From Microbacter margulisiae (GTDB lineage: Bacteria; Bacteroidota; Bacteroidia; Bacteroidales; Paludibacteraceae), in NCBI RefSeq assembly GCF_014192515.1, contig NZ_JACHYB010000001.1, positions 868,001 through 932,000 of the forward strand: a stretch of DNA of 64,000 bases, in the 5' to 3' direction. The notes beneath the pieces were generated by a model. It did not search any database, was not told the origin of the DNA, and was given only the letters and a program-made list of their open reading frames with translations. Positions within the stretch are counted from its first letter, which is position 1, and every line of letters begins with the position of its first letter. Below are positions 1 through 10,000 of the stretch, in pieces. A program made the translations under genes and the position numbers.

Positions 1-558
1 AGGCTAAATCAGGAAAATAAAGCGGATTGTCTTGTAGAAGTTGTATTATCCGAGTTAGCATATTGTGGAGAAGAACATCTTTTTGTAAATAACAATGGAC
101 TCTAAAAGTGTATTTAGTCATCTCGACTAATCCCGCTTAATAGATGTTTTCGTAAAGCATCATCTGGCGGCAATAATAACTGTTTGCAACAGTTTAAAGT
201 TTGTAGATACATAAGATGAAATTTTATAGCAAGAGACTCATTATGAAGTTGGGCTGTTAGCAACTGTACTTGTGGTTTGATTTTGTTACACGTATATAAT
301 CCTGAGATGTTTGATTGAATTAGATTAAAATCTTGTTCCCACTGAACTTTTATTTGCTCAGTATTTCAATCCATTCAAGCATTATGTTGCTTCTCGGTAA
401 AGGATTCCGGAACGAGGAGTTTGGATTTTCATGGATTCCTGAGTACATTTGAATCAAAATTCGGTTGCCATGCCTGATTCATACATAAGAATTGCACAAC
501 AGGCAGGCAGATCGCCAAAGTAAGATCAAAACCAGCACTACGTTAAACGACAAACAAC
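1..558. other. Intergenic, no gene seen
   Basis: No convincing reading frame, RNA gene or repeat was recognised here. The stretch is AT-rich and lies upstream of marC, so its right end should hold the marC promoter. No clean TTTG-N19-TAnnTTTG pair was found, and part of a gene cut by the window edge cannot be excluded. Confidence 0.5.
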
Positions 559-1227
559 ATGGATCTCTACCTGCATTCTTTTCTTCATCTCGTATTTATT
601 GGTTTTGTGGCGCTTTTCCCTGTAGTCAACCCCATTGGGACAGCTTTTATCCTAAACCCTTACTTTTCCAGTTTAACCCTGAAAGAAAGGAGGAAAGTAG
701 TGAAACGTATCGTGTTGTACGCATTCGTCCTCAGTGTGGTCACCTTGCTTGTGGGACATTGGATACTGGAGCTTTTCGGATTAACGGTGCCGGTAATCCA
801 GTTAGCAGGGGGAATTATGATTTGTAAGATCGGGTGGGAATTTCTATCAACCGACAAGCCCAAAGATAATAATGCGAATGCGGCCCTGTCGCAACAATCA
901 AACCTGACTTCCATCCAGGATCAACTCTTCTATCCAATCACCTTTCCCATGACAACGGGAGCAGGTACTATCGCTGTGCTATTTACACTGAGTGCCAATA
1001 GTGAAGCCAAGTCATTGCCCCTTTACCTCATCAACTCGGGAGCTTTGATCCTCTCCATCATCGGTATTTGCATTCTGATCTTTTTCTTTTACGTCAACGC
1101 AAACCGATTGATCAACTATATGGGTTCACACAGTGAAAAAATCGTTAACCGATTGAGCGCATTCCTGATTTTCTGCGTGGGTTTGCAAATTGCCATTCAG
1201 GGAATCATGCATCTTATCCACGGATAA
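559..1227 (+). CDS. marC: MarC family integral membrane protein
   Basis: This 222-residue hydrophobic protein matches the MarC (UPF0056) family in length and sequence. About six membrane segments are visible. Family signatures are FPVVNPIGTAF near residue 20, VIQLAGGIMI near residue 80 and the paired FPITFPMTTGAGT near residue 125, which resembles the first half-repeat. Family members sit in the inner membrane; despite the name their transport substrate is not established. It is convergent with the MscS-type gene that follows, with only 8 bp between the stop codons and no terminator hairpin seen between them. A longer overlapping frame from 492 has no family similarity and is a shadow. Family assignment is confident, substrate unknown. 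Confidence 0.93.
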   Translation: MDLYLHSFLHLVFIGFVALFPVVNPIGTAFILNPYFSSLTLKERRKVVKRIVLYAFVLSVVTLLVGHWILELFGLTVPVIQLAGGIMICKIGWEFLSTDKPKDNNANAALSQQSNLTSIQDQLFYPITFPMTTGAGTIAVLFTLSANSEAKSLPLYLINSGALILSIIGICILIFFFYVNANRLINYMGSHSEKIVNRLSAFLIFCVGLQIAIQGIMHLIHG

Positions 1228-1235
1228 AGTATCAT

Positions 1236-3152
1236 TTACCGTTTTCCGGTAGGGATATTGCCCTTTTGATCCATTGTGACTTTAAAAGTTGGAGGTTCAT
1301 AGTCGTCAGCCCAGTATTGTTCGGGAATAGAAGTCAGATTCCCGTCACGTTGCGCATGATAATGTGGCGACATGATTTCAATACCCCGTTCATTGCACAC
1401 GTCCTGAATATTTTGGTGCAACTCCGAATAAATCTGCATCATCTGTTGTGGAGCTTTGGTGTAACCGTTGATCTGATAGGAAACATAAAAGTCGTCGAGA
1501 CTGGTTTGCAGCACAAATGGTTTCGGTTCCTTCAAGATAAGGTTCGTCCGTAATGCTGCATCAATCAAAGCCTGGTGCATATCTTTCCATGGGACATCAT
1601 AGCCAATCGTAACGGTAGTGTGCAGAATCAAACCCTTATCCGGAGCGTCACTGCTGTAATTGATGGAATGGCTGCTCATCACGGTAGAGTTCGGAATGGA
1701 AATAATCTCGTTCTTGATGGTCCGAATACGGGTGACCAACAACGATTTTTCGATTACATCACCCACCACATCGCCAATCTTAACCCTGTCTCCTATTTTG
1801 AACAATCGCATGTAGGTGATGACCAATCCTGAAATAATATTGGACAACGAACCACTTGAACCAAATGTCAGAAGAAATCCTAAAAATACGGAGACTCCCC
1901 GAAAAATGGGAGATTCACTCCCCGGAAGATACGGAAAGATGACGATCACCAGAAAAGCCAATATCAACATCCGTATGATCTGGTAGGTAGGATTAGCCCA
2001 ATCGGGATAAAAACCGGGAAGACGTAAGTTACCTTTCTCCACTTCGTTCTTCAGGAAACCGAGTCCCTTAAGAATGTACCTGAAAATAAAGAGGATGACA
2101 AGAATGGTAACCAGCTTGGGCAGGTAATTCCAAAAAGCAACCGCGATGTGTTTCACCGGATTGAGAATATACCCGAATAGCAGCGTTGAAACTCCTTTTG
2201 TCCAGGGAAATATGCTGAAAATAATGGGCAATGCAATATAGATCACCAGCAGGATAAGAATCCATTTCAGTATAGTTACCGTTCGTAGCAATATTCTTAT
2301 CTGCCGTTTTGCATCAAAAAGTACATAGCCTTTAATCTTAATTTCTTTGATCAGTGTGTTCTCTTTTTGGATAATCTGCATAACCAAGAACTTTGTTCCC
2401 CTCCGGATAAAATAGATGATCGTAAAAACGACAATGAGAACAAGCAAAGCCATGCCAATCTGTTTAGCAAGCATCCCAAAACTGGTCTCCGAATGATATT
2501 TTATAACTTCATTGGCAATGATCTGCTGATATTTTTGCGCCAATCCCGTCTGGGTCGTGTCATTCCACAGAGCATCATTCTCGGACACACTCAGGATGAT
2601 TTTGTCACCAAATGATATATCGACGGTTGTTTCAGAAGGAGAAACTTTCAGGGAATCAGCCCTGAACATAAAATAGGAACCAAGATCGCGGATGCGCTCT
2701 GAAATGGCATTTGCCCTATCTTTTGCCGAAAAACTGCCCAGACGGCTATATACATAAAACAGAGTATCATTAAATAAACCTGCTACCGGAAAGCCTTTCA
2801 CCTTCAACCGCAAAGAAGCTATCTGTGCTTTTTTCTGTGCTATCCGGTCTTTTTCTTTCGTTTGAAGTTCAAGCAACTGTTTTTGCAACACCTCTTTTTT
2901 TGCATTGTCAGCCGACTTGAGCGACATGAGTTGCGTTTCGAGCTGGCTTCGTTTCACGGAATCCTCAACCCTTTGCTTTTCAAACAATGCCAATTTCGAC
3001 TCATAAGCATCTAACAGGACAACACTTGAAGTATCACTCTTCACCGCTTTGGATTGCTCCTTACCTGACAACGGAAAGGCAACCAGTGAAAAAGATAAAC
3101 AGAGGGTAGCAATCTGCAACCTTTTGAAAATCCCGGATATTCTCATATTCAT
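1236..3152 (-). CDS. MscS-type mechanosensitive ion channel, large form
   Basis: The 638-residue protein starts with a signal peptide (residues about 1-29, cleaved near FPLSG), followed by a charged, predicted coiled-coil periplasmic region (about 45-115) and a further periplasmic segment to about residue 225. Several membrane helices follow (about 230-450). The conserved MscS pore and beta domain is at about 430-520, with GSSGSLSNIISGLVITYMR and FKIGDRVKIGDVVGDV, and then the cytoplasmic alpha/beta cage region. Such channels open on membrane tension and release solutes on osmotic downshift. The soluble N-terminal extension makes it longer than E. coli MscS (286 residues). It is divergent from the smaller MscS gene at 3480 and the two share one intergenic region. 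Confidence 0.9.
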   Translation of the reverse strand: MNMRISGIFKRLQIATLCLSFSLVAFPLSGKEQSKAVKSDTSSVVLLDAYESKLALFEKQRVEDSVKRSQLETQLMSLKSADNAKKEVLQKQLLELQTKEKDRIAQKKAQIASLRLKVKGFPVAGLFNDTLFYVYSRLGSFSAKDRANAISERIRDLGSYFMFRADSLKVSPSETTVDISFGDKIILSVSENDALWNDTTQTGLAQKYQQIIANEVIKYHSETSFGMLAKQIGMALLVLIVVFTIIYFIRRGTKFLVMQIIQKENTLIKEIKIKGYVLFDAKRQIRILLRTVTILKWILILLVIYIALPIIFSIFPWTKGVSTLLFGYILNPVKHIAVAFWNYLPKLVTILVILFIFRYILKGLGFLKNEVEKGNLRLPGFYPDWANPTYQIIRMLILAFLVIVIFPYLPGSESPIFRGVSVFLGFLLTFGSSGSLSNIISGLVITYMRLFKIGDRVKIGDVVGDVIEKSLLVTRIRTIKNEIISIPNSTVMSSHSINYSSDAPDKGLILHTTVTIGYDVPWKDMHQALIDAALRTNLILKEPKPFVLQTSLDDFYVSYQINGYTKAPQQMMQIYSELHQNIQDVCNERGIEIMSPHYHAQRDGNLTSIPEQYWADDYEPPTFKVTMDQKGNIPTGKR

Positions 3153-3346
3153 ATGGTTTATGCCAGCTATGTTATAATTGATCTTGTAAAGTTAATATAT
3201 AAAAATGGTTTTTGCACTATCAGACTCAGGTTAAACATAAAGTAAAAGGGGATTTACGCTATTGACAAAGAAAATAAAACAAATAGTTTGTTGTTGTGAC
3301 GGAACCATCATTATCTGACAAATCAGCATGTTATATGCTAAAAAAG

Positions 3347-3377
3347 TTTGATCATCAAAATTATTTTGTTATATTTG
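3347..3377 (+). promoter_or_regulatory. Bacteroidetes-type promoter upstream of the small mscS gene
   Basis: A -33 box TTTG (3347-3350) is separated by exactly 19 bp from a -7 box TATATTTG (3370-3377), which fits the Bacteroidetes housekeeping consensus TTTG-N19-TAnnTTTG. It lies about 100 bp upstream of the start codon at 3480 and implies a 5' leader of about 95 nt. Confidence 0.8.
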
Positions 3378-3479
3378 CATAGATGGTTTCGTTTCCGTTA
3401 CGAAACCGATGATAAGCTCCCGGCTGCTTTACAGCCCTCCCCTTCGTAGTACTATTCATTTTCTAAAACTACTCTTGTT

Positions 3480-4586
3480 ATGAACACAGCAAATGACACC
3501 ACGCCCAATACTATGCTCGATCTGAAAGCAATGATCATTATGCTCACCGGATTTATTCTATTCTTCTTTATCTATCAATTTGTTTATCAACGATTAAGGC
3601 GATTTGCCCAGAAAACATCCAACACATGGGATGATTTTGTGGTAGAACTGTTCCGTTATCCATTGTTAGGATTCTTCATCTGGATAATGATCAAGCTGTT
3701 TACGTTGGTTTTTCTGCACGATCTGGCTATTTTCCAGTATCTGTCGCATATCAACGCTATCCTGCTTATTATATCAATTGCCTGGATACTAATGAAGGGA
3801 GTAAAATTGGGCGTTTACCTTCTGGAACGCAAAATAGATATCCGTATATCGAACAACCTGCAAGCCAGGAAAAACCTGACGCAAATAAAAGTATTCAAAA
3901 GCATCTCAAACGCCATTATAGGCATTGTTGCATTTGCCTTAATCCTGATGACGTTCGATCAGGCCAAAGAGATCGGGAAAAGCTTACTAACATCTGCCGG
4001 TATTATCAGTGTCATTGTGGGTTTTGCTGCACAAAAAAGTATTGGAATGTTTTTAGCAGGTATTCAGATCGCCATCACACAGCCTATCCGACTCGACGAT
4101 GTTGTCATTGTGGAAGGAGAATGGGGAAAAATAGAAGAGATCTCTCTTACCTATGTCGTGGTACAAATTTGGGATTCGAGACGGCTTGTATTACCCATTA
4201 CATATTTTCTGGAAACACCTTTTCAAAACTGGACAAAAACCAGTGCCGACATAATGGGAACTGTCTTCTTTTATGTCGGCTTCGATTTTCCTGTACAAGC
4301 GCTCCGGGATTTCCTTCCTGAGATTTTAAAAAACAATGCCAACTGGGATGGCAAGGTGGTAAATGTACAGGTGACCAATGCGAACGAACGATTCAAAGAG
4401 TTAAGGGTGCTGGTGAGCAGTACCGACGCATCAAGGAATTGGGATCTGCGTGTCGAGGTTCGGGAAAAAGTTATTGATTTCATCCAAAAGAACTATCCAC
4501 ACTGTTTTGTCAAAATTCAAATCAAAAATGACACTCCTAATCCGGGACAAACAGTCGGAGAGACATTCCAAAATCCAATTTTTTAG
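3480..4586 (+). CDS. MscS-type mechanosensitive ion channel, small form
   Basis: This 368-residue protein has about five membrane helices in its first 190 residues. The last is a glycine/alanine-rich pore helix containing LTSAGIISVIVGFAAQKSIG and the MscS signature GMFLAGIQIAITQPIRLDDVVIVEGEWG (near residues 195-225). The C-terminal beta and alpha/beta domains run from about residue 205 to 345. It lacks the signal peptide and coiled-coil extension of the neighbour on the other strand. The role inferred from the family is a tension-gated solute release channel in the inner membrane. A strong Bacteroidetes promoter at 3347-3377 precedes it. Nothing in the sequence sets its exact conductance or ion preference. 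Confidence 0.92.
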   Translation: MNTANDTTPNTMLDLKAMIIMLTGFILFFFIYQFVYQRLRRFAQKTSNTWDDFVVELFRYPLLGFFIWIMIKLFTLVFLHDLAIFQYLSHINAILLIISIAWILMKGVKLGVYLLERKIDIRISNNLQARKNLTQIKVFKSISNAIIGIVAFALILMTFDQAKEIGKSLLTSAGIISVIVGFAAQKSIGMFLAGIQIAITQPIRLDDVVIVEGEWGKIEEISLTYVVVQIWDSRRLVLPITYFLETPFQNWTKTSADIMGTVFFYVGFDFPVQALRDFLPEILKNNANWDGKVVNVQVTNANERFKELRVLVSSTDASRNWDLRVEVREKVIDFIQKNYPHCFVKIQIKNDTPNPGQTVGETFQNPIF

Positions 4587-4980
4587 TGGATATCAAATAC
4601 CTAAACAACTTTCGGCAAATATAATCACCTGAAAGAAATTGAATGTCGGTTTCAGCAGAGAAGATATTTACAACAAAAATAAATTAGTGGCAACTAAGAA
4701 TCCTCTTCCCTACGTAAAATAAATTACTGAAAATCATTTTCTTCCTCAGATTCAAAATGATCTCCTTATTGTATTTTCGTACTATAGAAAAGCTATTTTT
4801 TAGCGATCCGGAGAAAGAGTGACTAAAAAAAATAAAAATCATTGCCAGCTTAAAATATAATATTGATCTTTGAGGGATAAAAGAACCGGTTACGTACACG
4901 TCAAATGCCATACTCCTTTTTAGACCAGGGTGTGTTACAAAAACAAACAAATTTAGCCGGGTTGAACCTCAAACCAATCA
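4587..4980. other. Intergenic, no gene seen
   Basis: AT-rich spacer between the mscS gene and the hydrolase gene. No RNA gene or repeat was recognised. An in-frame upstream ATG for the hydrolase occurs at 4905, but the signal-peptide logic favours 4981. Confidence 0.45.
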
Positions 4981-6407
4981 TGGGAAAATACACAAACCAC
5001 TTCATTGGCTTTTCGGCTACAAAAGCATGGCAGATACGATTTCAATCCGTTATCATTTTTGGATTGCTGTTGCTAATGATGCCCGGGAGCATGCTCGCAG
5101 TAACAGGTAAATGGTACAGCAAAGTTACGGGGAAAAACATTGATTACACCTCATCCGAAGCTGATAAGCCCCATAAAGACTTTGCGGGAGGTTATGCCAC
5201 CATTGTTTATCTCGAAAACCTGAGCTTTCATAAAATCGGAAGAAACAGTAATGCCAAAGACGTAGCATGGTTACGTTCACATGGTTATCGGGTGATCGAA
5301 CTGAATTATTCACACAACAGGAACGCCGTCACACCGAAGATCAACAAAGATATTATTGCAATCAACGATTCCATAGGAAGAGGTTCGTTTTGCGGATACC
5401 ACAACTGTTCCCATTTCGAATCTTATATTTTATTCGAAGGGTACCGGATTGCACGCAATGTCCCCTACTTCATCGATAATCCGAAAGTGTACAATACCCC
5501 TGAACAGTACACCCAAGGCGACACGTTACACATGGATGTCATCTATCCCGCAAATACTTCAGTCAAGGTACCTATTGTTTTGTCCTTTTCCTATAGTAAC
5601 AGCTACGCCACCTACGATTCGAACAAAAAGATGCTGATCAATACCAACAGGGAGCAACGGATGAATCTTGCCTATACATTTGCCGGATTCAATGACTCAT
5701 TTCTGGAAGGAGCGCCGGCAAATGGCATCGCTTGGGCAATCGCCGACCATCCTAAATACTGTCCCTGGGGAAAAGGGAAACCTTTGAACGGACGTAACGA
5801 TACATATAAATCATATGAAGTCAACCCCGACGTAGCCCAAAAGGTAAAATCAGCTATTCGTACATTACGGGGGTTGGGATCCCGGTTTAATTTGTCAGGC
5901 AAGATCGGCATCTATGGCTTCTCCCGTGGATCGTCCGCAGGATCCATGGCTATCGGCGATCGTTATGTTCCAACATTTGAAAAAGCAGGATTTCATATCG
6001 GAATTTCCGACAGAGTGCAGGCAGCAGCATTAGGACCAGGTGTTTTTGACTACTCCCTTATCTACGATCCGAAAGAAGATGACGCTTCGGGTTTAAGGCT
6101 CCGGTGTCCCTGGGCATGGGGCCCTATGACGGATAATTACAAACTCTGGCAATCTATGGGGGCAGCCTATTTGGTGAAATCTTCGGCTACATCTCCGGTA
6201 CTGTTTTTTTACAACACAAACGATGAACATTATTATCAGGATCAGATAGCCCACCTGAAAGCAAAACTGGATTCATTGAAGGTTCCAACAGAGACATTAG
6301 TTAATTATGGCACCGGTCATGCAGTTCCTCAAACACAAGCTTCGTTAATTAAGCTTTACCGTTTCTTCAGACGCTATTTGCAACCACCGACTGTAGCGGA
6401 AAAATAA
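4981..6407 (+). CDS. Secreted alpha/beta hydrolase-like protein
   Basis: The reading frame opens at 4905, but starting at ATG 4981 gives a normal signal peptide (MGKYTN..., hydrophobic core IIFGLLLLMMPGSMLA) and a 475-residue protein. The mature part has an alpha/beta hydrolase layout: a strand-rich core, a nucleophile elbow GFSRGSSAG (Ser near residue 315), an acidic position in YNTNDEHYY and a late histidine in GTGHAVPQ, in the usual Ser-Asp-His order. The substrate is not evident; carbohydrate esterases and peptidases of this fold are both possible. It lies 24 bp upstream of the GNAT gene on the same strand, so the two may be co-transcribed. Confidence 0.7.
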
Positions 6408-6431
6408 GTAATATAAAAAAAACCAACCCAT

Positions 6432-6932
6432 ATGCATGAAGTCATTATTGAGAAAATGACAGAGAAATCATGGAAGGAAGTTGCAAAAATTTACCAAGCC
6501 GGTATTGCAACCAAAAATGCTACGTTTGAGACAGAAGTGCCAGACTGGGAAACGTGGGATAAGTCCCACAGAAAAGATTGCAGACTGGTTGCTTTGATGA
6601 ATCATCAAATCGTAGGATGGGTTGCGTTATCATCTGTTTCAAGTCGGTGCATCTATGCAGGAGTGGCCGAAGTCAGCATCTATGTTAATCCTGATTTTCA
6701 ACGCAAAGGTATCGGGGATAAATTAATGGAGGCCGTAATAACCGAATCGGAAGCAAAAGGAATATGGACATTACAAGCTGGGATCTTTCCGGAAAACAAA
6801 GGAAGTTTGGCATTGCATTATAAACACGGCTTCCGAACTGTCGGCATTAAAAAGCGGATCGGCAAAATGGACAACATATGGCGTGATGTAACTTTTCTGG
6901 AACGTAGGAGTAAAGTTGCAGGGATCAACTAA
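6432..6932 (+). CDS. GNAT N-acetyltransferase, phosphinothricin acetyltransferase-like
   Basis: This 166-residue protein matches the phosphinothricin/methionine sulfone acetyltransferase branch of the GNAT superfamily. Visible family features are the N-terminal IYQAGIATKNATFET, the substrate-side GWVALSSVSSR, the acetyl-CoA loop VNPDFQRKGIGDKLM (Q/RxxGxG/A type, near residues 92-106), and a C-terminal HYKHGFRTVGIKKRIG followed by WRDV. Such enzymes acetylate the amino group of small amino-acid analogues using acetyl-CoA in the cytoplasm. The natural substrate cannot be read from sequence. It is convergent with the efflux operon, with a hairpin between them. Confidence 0.88.
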   Translation: MHEVIIEKMTEKSWKEVAKIYQAGIATKNATFETEVPDWETWDKSHRKDCRLVALMNHQIVGWVALSSVSSRCIYAGVAEVSIYVNPDFQRKGIGDKLMEAVITESEAKGIWTLQAGIFPENKGSLALHYKHGFRTVGIKKRIGKMDNIWRDVTFLERRSKVAGIN

Positions 6933-6958
6933 CCAAAACATTCTCCTATTTCAGAAAA

Positions 6959-6990
6959 ATGTGAAGGCGCTTTTTCATTCGCCTCCACAT
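6959..6990. terminator. Hairpin between convergent genes, probable bidirectional terminator
   Basis: ATGTG-aa-GGCG pairs with CGCC-tc-CACAT around a T-rich loop. It lies 26 bp past the GNAT stop codon and 16 bp past the efflux gene stop codon, on opposite sides, so it could end transcription from both. Confidence 0.6.
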
Positions 6991-7005
6991 ATCATCAACC
7001 AATGT

Positions 7006-10000
7006 CTAATTTTTCCCTACGGCCTGTAAATAGGCAATCTGCTTGGTCTTATAAGCTGTTTTTGCATCAATAAGCTCATTCTGGGATTGCTGCAGCATAG
7101 CTTCAGCTTCAAGCATATCCGAGATGTTAATCATACCAGCATGGAAATTATCCTGGTTGAGCCTTAAATTCTCTTCGGCTTGTTGCACTGTAACTTTCGC
7201 AACACCAATTTGGGAATAAGCTTCCACCAATTCATCCCATGCTTTCTGGATTTGCAGCGTCAATAATTCCGAATTATTTTCCAGATCATTGGCCGCTATC
7301 TGTTCCTTGATGTGACGCTCTTTAATGGCATGCGAAGCTTCCCACCAATCGGTCAATGGAACTTTCACCGACACAAATGCCAGTGTATTAAAATCTTTCA
7401 TGGTAGAAAAATTATAATATGCTTCGCTTACTCCCACTCCAATTTCAGGCAAATAAGAACCTACCTTAATCTGGGTTTGTAGTTTTTGGGCTTTTACATT
7501 ATCTTGTAAGAGCTTGTATTCCTCGCGATTGGCAAGAGCTTGTTGCGGATTTACGTAAAAATGTTCCGGCAGCACTATTGAATCGATGTTTTGCGTAAAA
7601 ACCAACGCTGAATCATACGGGATACCAATATATTGACAAAGTGCCATTTTACTCAATGTAATACCATGTTCCAGTTTCAGACGGTTCATTGAAAGTTCAC
7701 TTTGTTTTAGCATCACCTTCATTACCTCGTTCCTATTGATTAGTCCGGCATGATAAGCATCGTTGGCTTGTTTGTACAACGAATCGAGGAAACAACTGTA
7801 ACGGTTGAGTGTCTTCATTTTTTCTCCCAGCGTATTGACCTGCCAGAATGCTTCTTCAGTATGCAAAAGCACTTCATTTACAGCCAGTTTTTCTTTTGAA
7901 CGATTCGCTGATATACCCACACTGGCCAGTTTATTACCATTGATAATTCGCCCTCCAGTAAACACTGGTTGAGTCAGCGTAACGGTAGATAACATTCCCT
8001 TGTCGAAATAATTCAGATTTATCCCAGGAAAATAAGCAAATTGAGTTGCAGTAGGCAAAGTAGCTGGATTTCCGTTATATACGGGTAAGTTACCTCCCGG
8101 GATAGACATTTTCAACAATGGTTTATCCGCCAAAAATCCGTTCATTGAAGCACTGACTGACGGGAAGTATTTCGTCAATGCGCTTGCTTTTACCTGTTTA
8201 GCCGCCTGAACATCCAGTTTGGCATCTTTCACAATCGAATTGTTGCTAATAGCCAACTGTTTACATTGTTCCAGACTGTATGATTTCTGTGCCATAGTGT
8301 GTCCAAACCCTGTTGCCATGATTAAAAGTACAATCATCAACGGTTTAATGTACGGACTTGTAGCTGTAGAAACTTTATCTTCCGTCACAATCATATCATG
8401 ATGGCGATAGATCATCCAGTAAGCTACTGGCAAAATCAACACTAACAACACCATGGAAGTTAATGTTCCAAAGAAAATAACCACACCCATAGGGCTCCAT
8501 AATGAACTGTGACTTAATATCATGGGAACCACACCCATGGAAGCAGCTGCAGAAGTTAAGAATATAGGCCTCATCCGTCGTTTTCCCGCATCAATGGCAG
8601 CCGTCATGATTGACTCGTTATGCTTATATCTTAATCCTTCGGCATAGTCCAGCATAATCATTCCGTTCCTGACAATGATCCCTACCAGACTTACCACTCC
8701 CAGAATAGACGTAAGGCTAAAATCGACATGCATAATCAACACGCCCAGTAAGGCTCCGAACAAACTCAAAGCAGCAGAACCAAATACCAACAGGGCAAGG
8801 CGAACCTTTTTAAAGTGGAACATTAGGATCAGGAAGATAATGACCAGACTGGCTATCAATCCTTCAATAATGCCTGGTAATGTATCGGCATCCGATTCAT
8901 GTGCCCCTCCGTAACTGAGGGTCACTCCTGAAGGTATATGAACTGTTTCGACCACTTTTCTCACCTGGCTAAACACATTGTTCGTATTTAACCCTCTGGC
9001 AACATCGGCCATAACCGTCAATGTAGGAACTCCGTTGCGACGCACTAGTTGTCCCTGTGTCCAACCCGGTGTCACTGTTGCAATTTGCCGTAAAGGGACA
9101 GATACACCCGGAATCACGGAATGAATGTAGGTATTTGCAACATCCATCACATGTTGTTGTCCTGCATCGTCTGTTTTTAACATTACAGAAACAGGATAAT
9201 CTTTTTCCCATATTGTCGTCAATGGCAATCCGTTAAAATTAGCAGCCAGTTGTGACGAAACCATTGCCTGTGTAATACCCAACTGATTGGCGGTAACACT
9301 ATTCAGATTAACTTTGGCAATAGGTTGCTGAGTTTCAAAATCAGTATGTACCCAACGCAAGGAATTCATCATGCGCATTTTTGCCAGTAGGCTATCCCCC
9401 GTCTGCATCAAAGTTGCTTCGTCATTTCCCGAAAGACGCACTTCAATCATAGCCTGTACAGGTTCGAAATCAAGCTGCTTAAACCTAACATAAGCATTTG
9501 GAAAATAACGGGAATACTTATCACTGTACTCATTCAGCAATGCTACCGTTGCATCGTTGGAAATCGTATTGACAATGAACTGTGCATAATTTTTCGATGG
9601 AAAATTGGGCGCATAAGCCGTATGGAAACGAGGAGAACTTGTTCCGATAAAAGCTGTAATAGATTTCACGCGGTTATCTTTGCGTAACATATCCTGAAGG
9701 CTATCCGCTACAAGTGCCGTTTGTTGCAAGGCGCTTCCATCAGGAAGATAAATCTCAACAGCAAATTGGTTACGTTCGGCCGTTGGCATCAATCGCTGCG
9801 GAACAAAAATGAACAAAACCACGCCTGCCAGAATGGTTAACCCACCTAACCACAATGTGCGCTTAGGATGCTTAAATGCACGCATCAGAAACTTCTCATA
9901 GGTTGTCTGAATCAGTTTCAACGAATCGAAATGCTTTTTCTTGGGTTCTTTCGTCCCTGCAGAAAATCCGGTCTTGACAAAATGATACTGCAAATAAGGA

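Noticed and set aside
492..827. 111-codon frame overlapping marC
   Set aside because: Out-of-frame shadow of the conserved MarC coding sequence.
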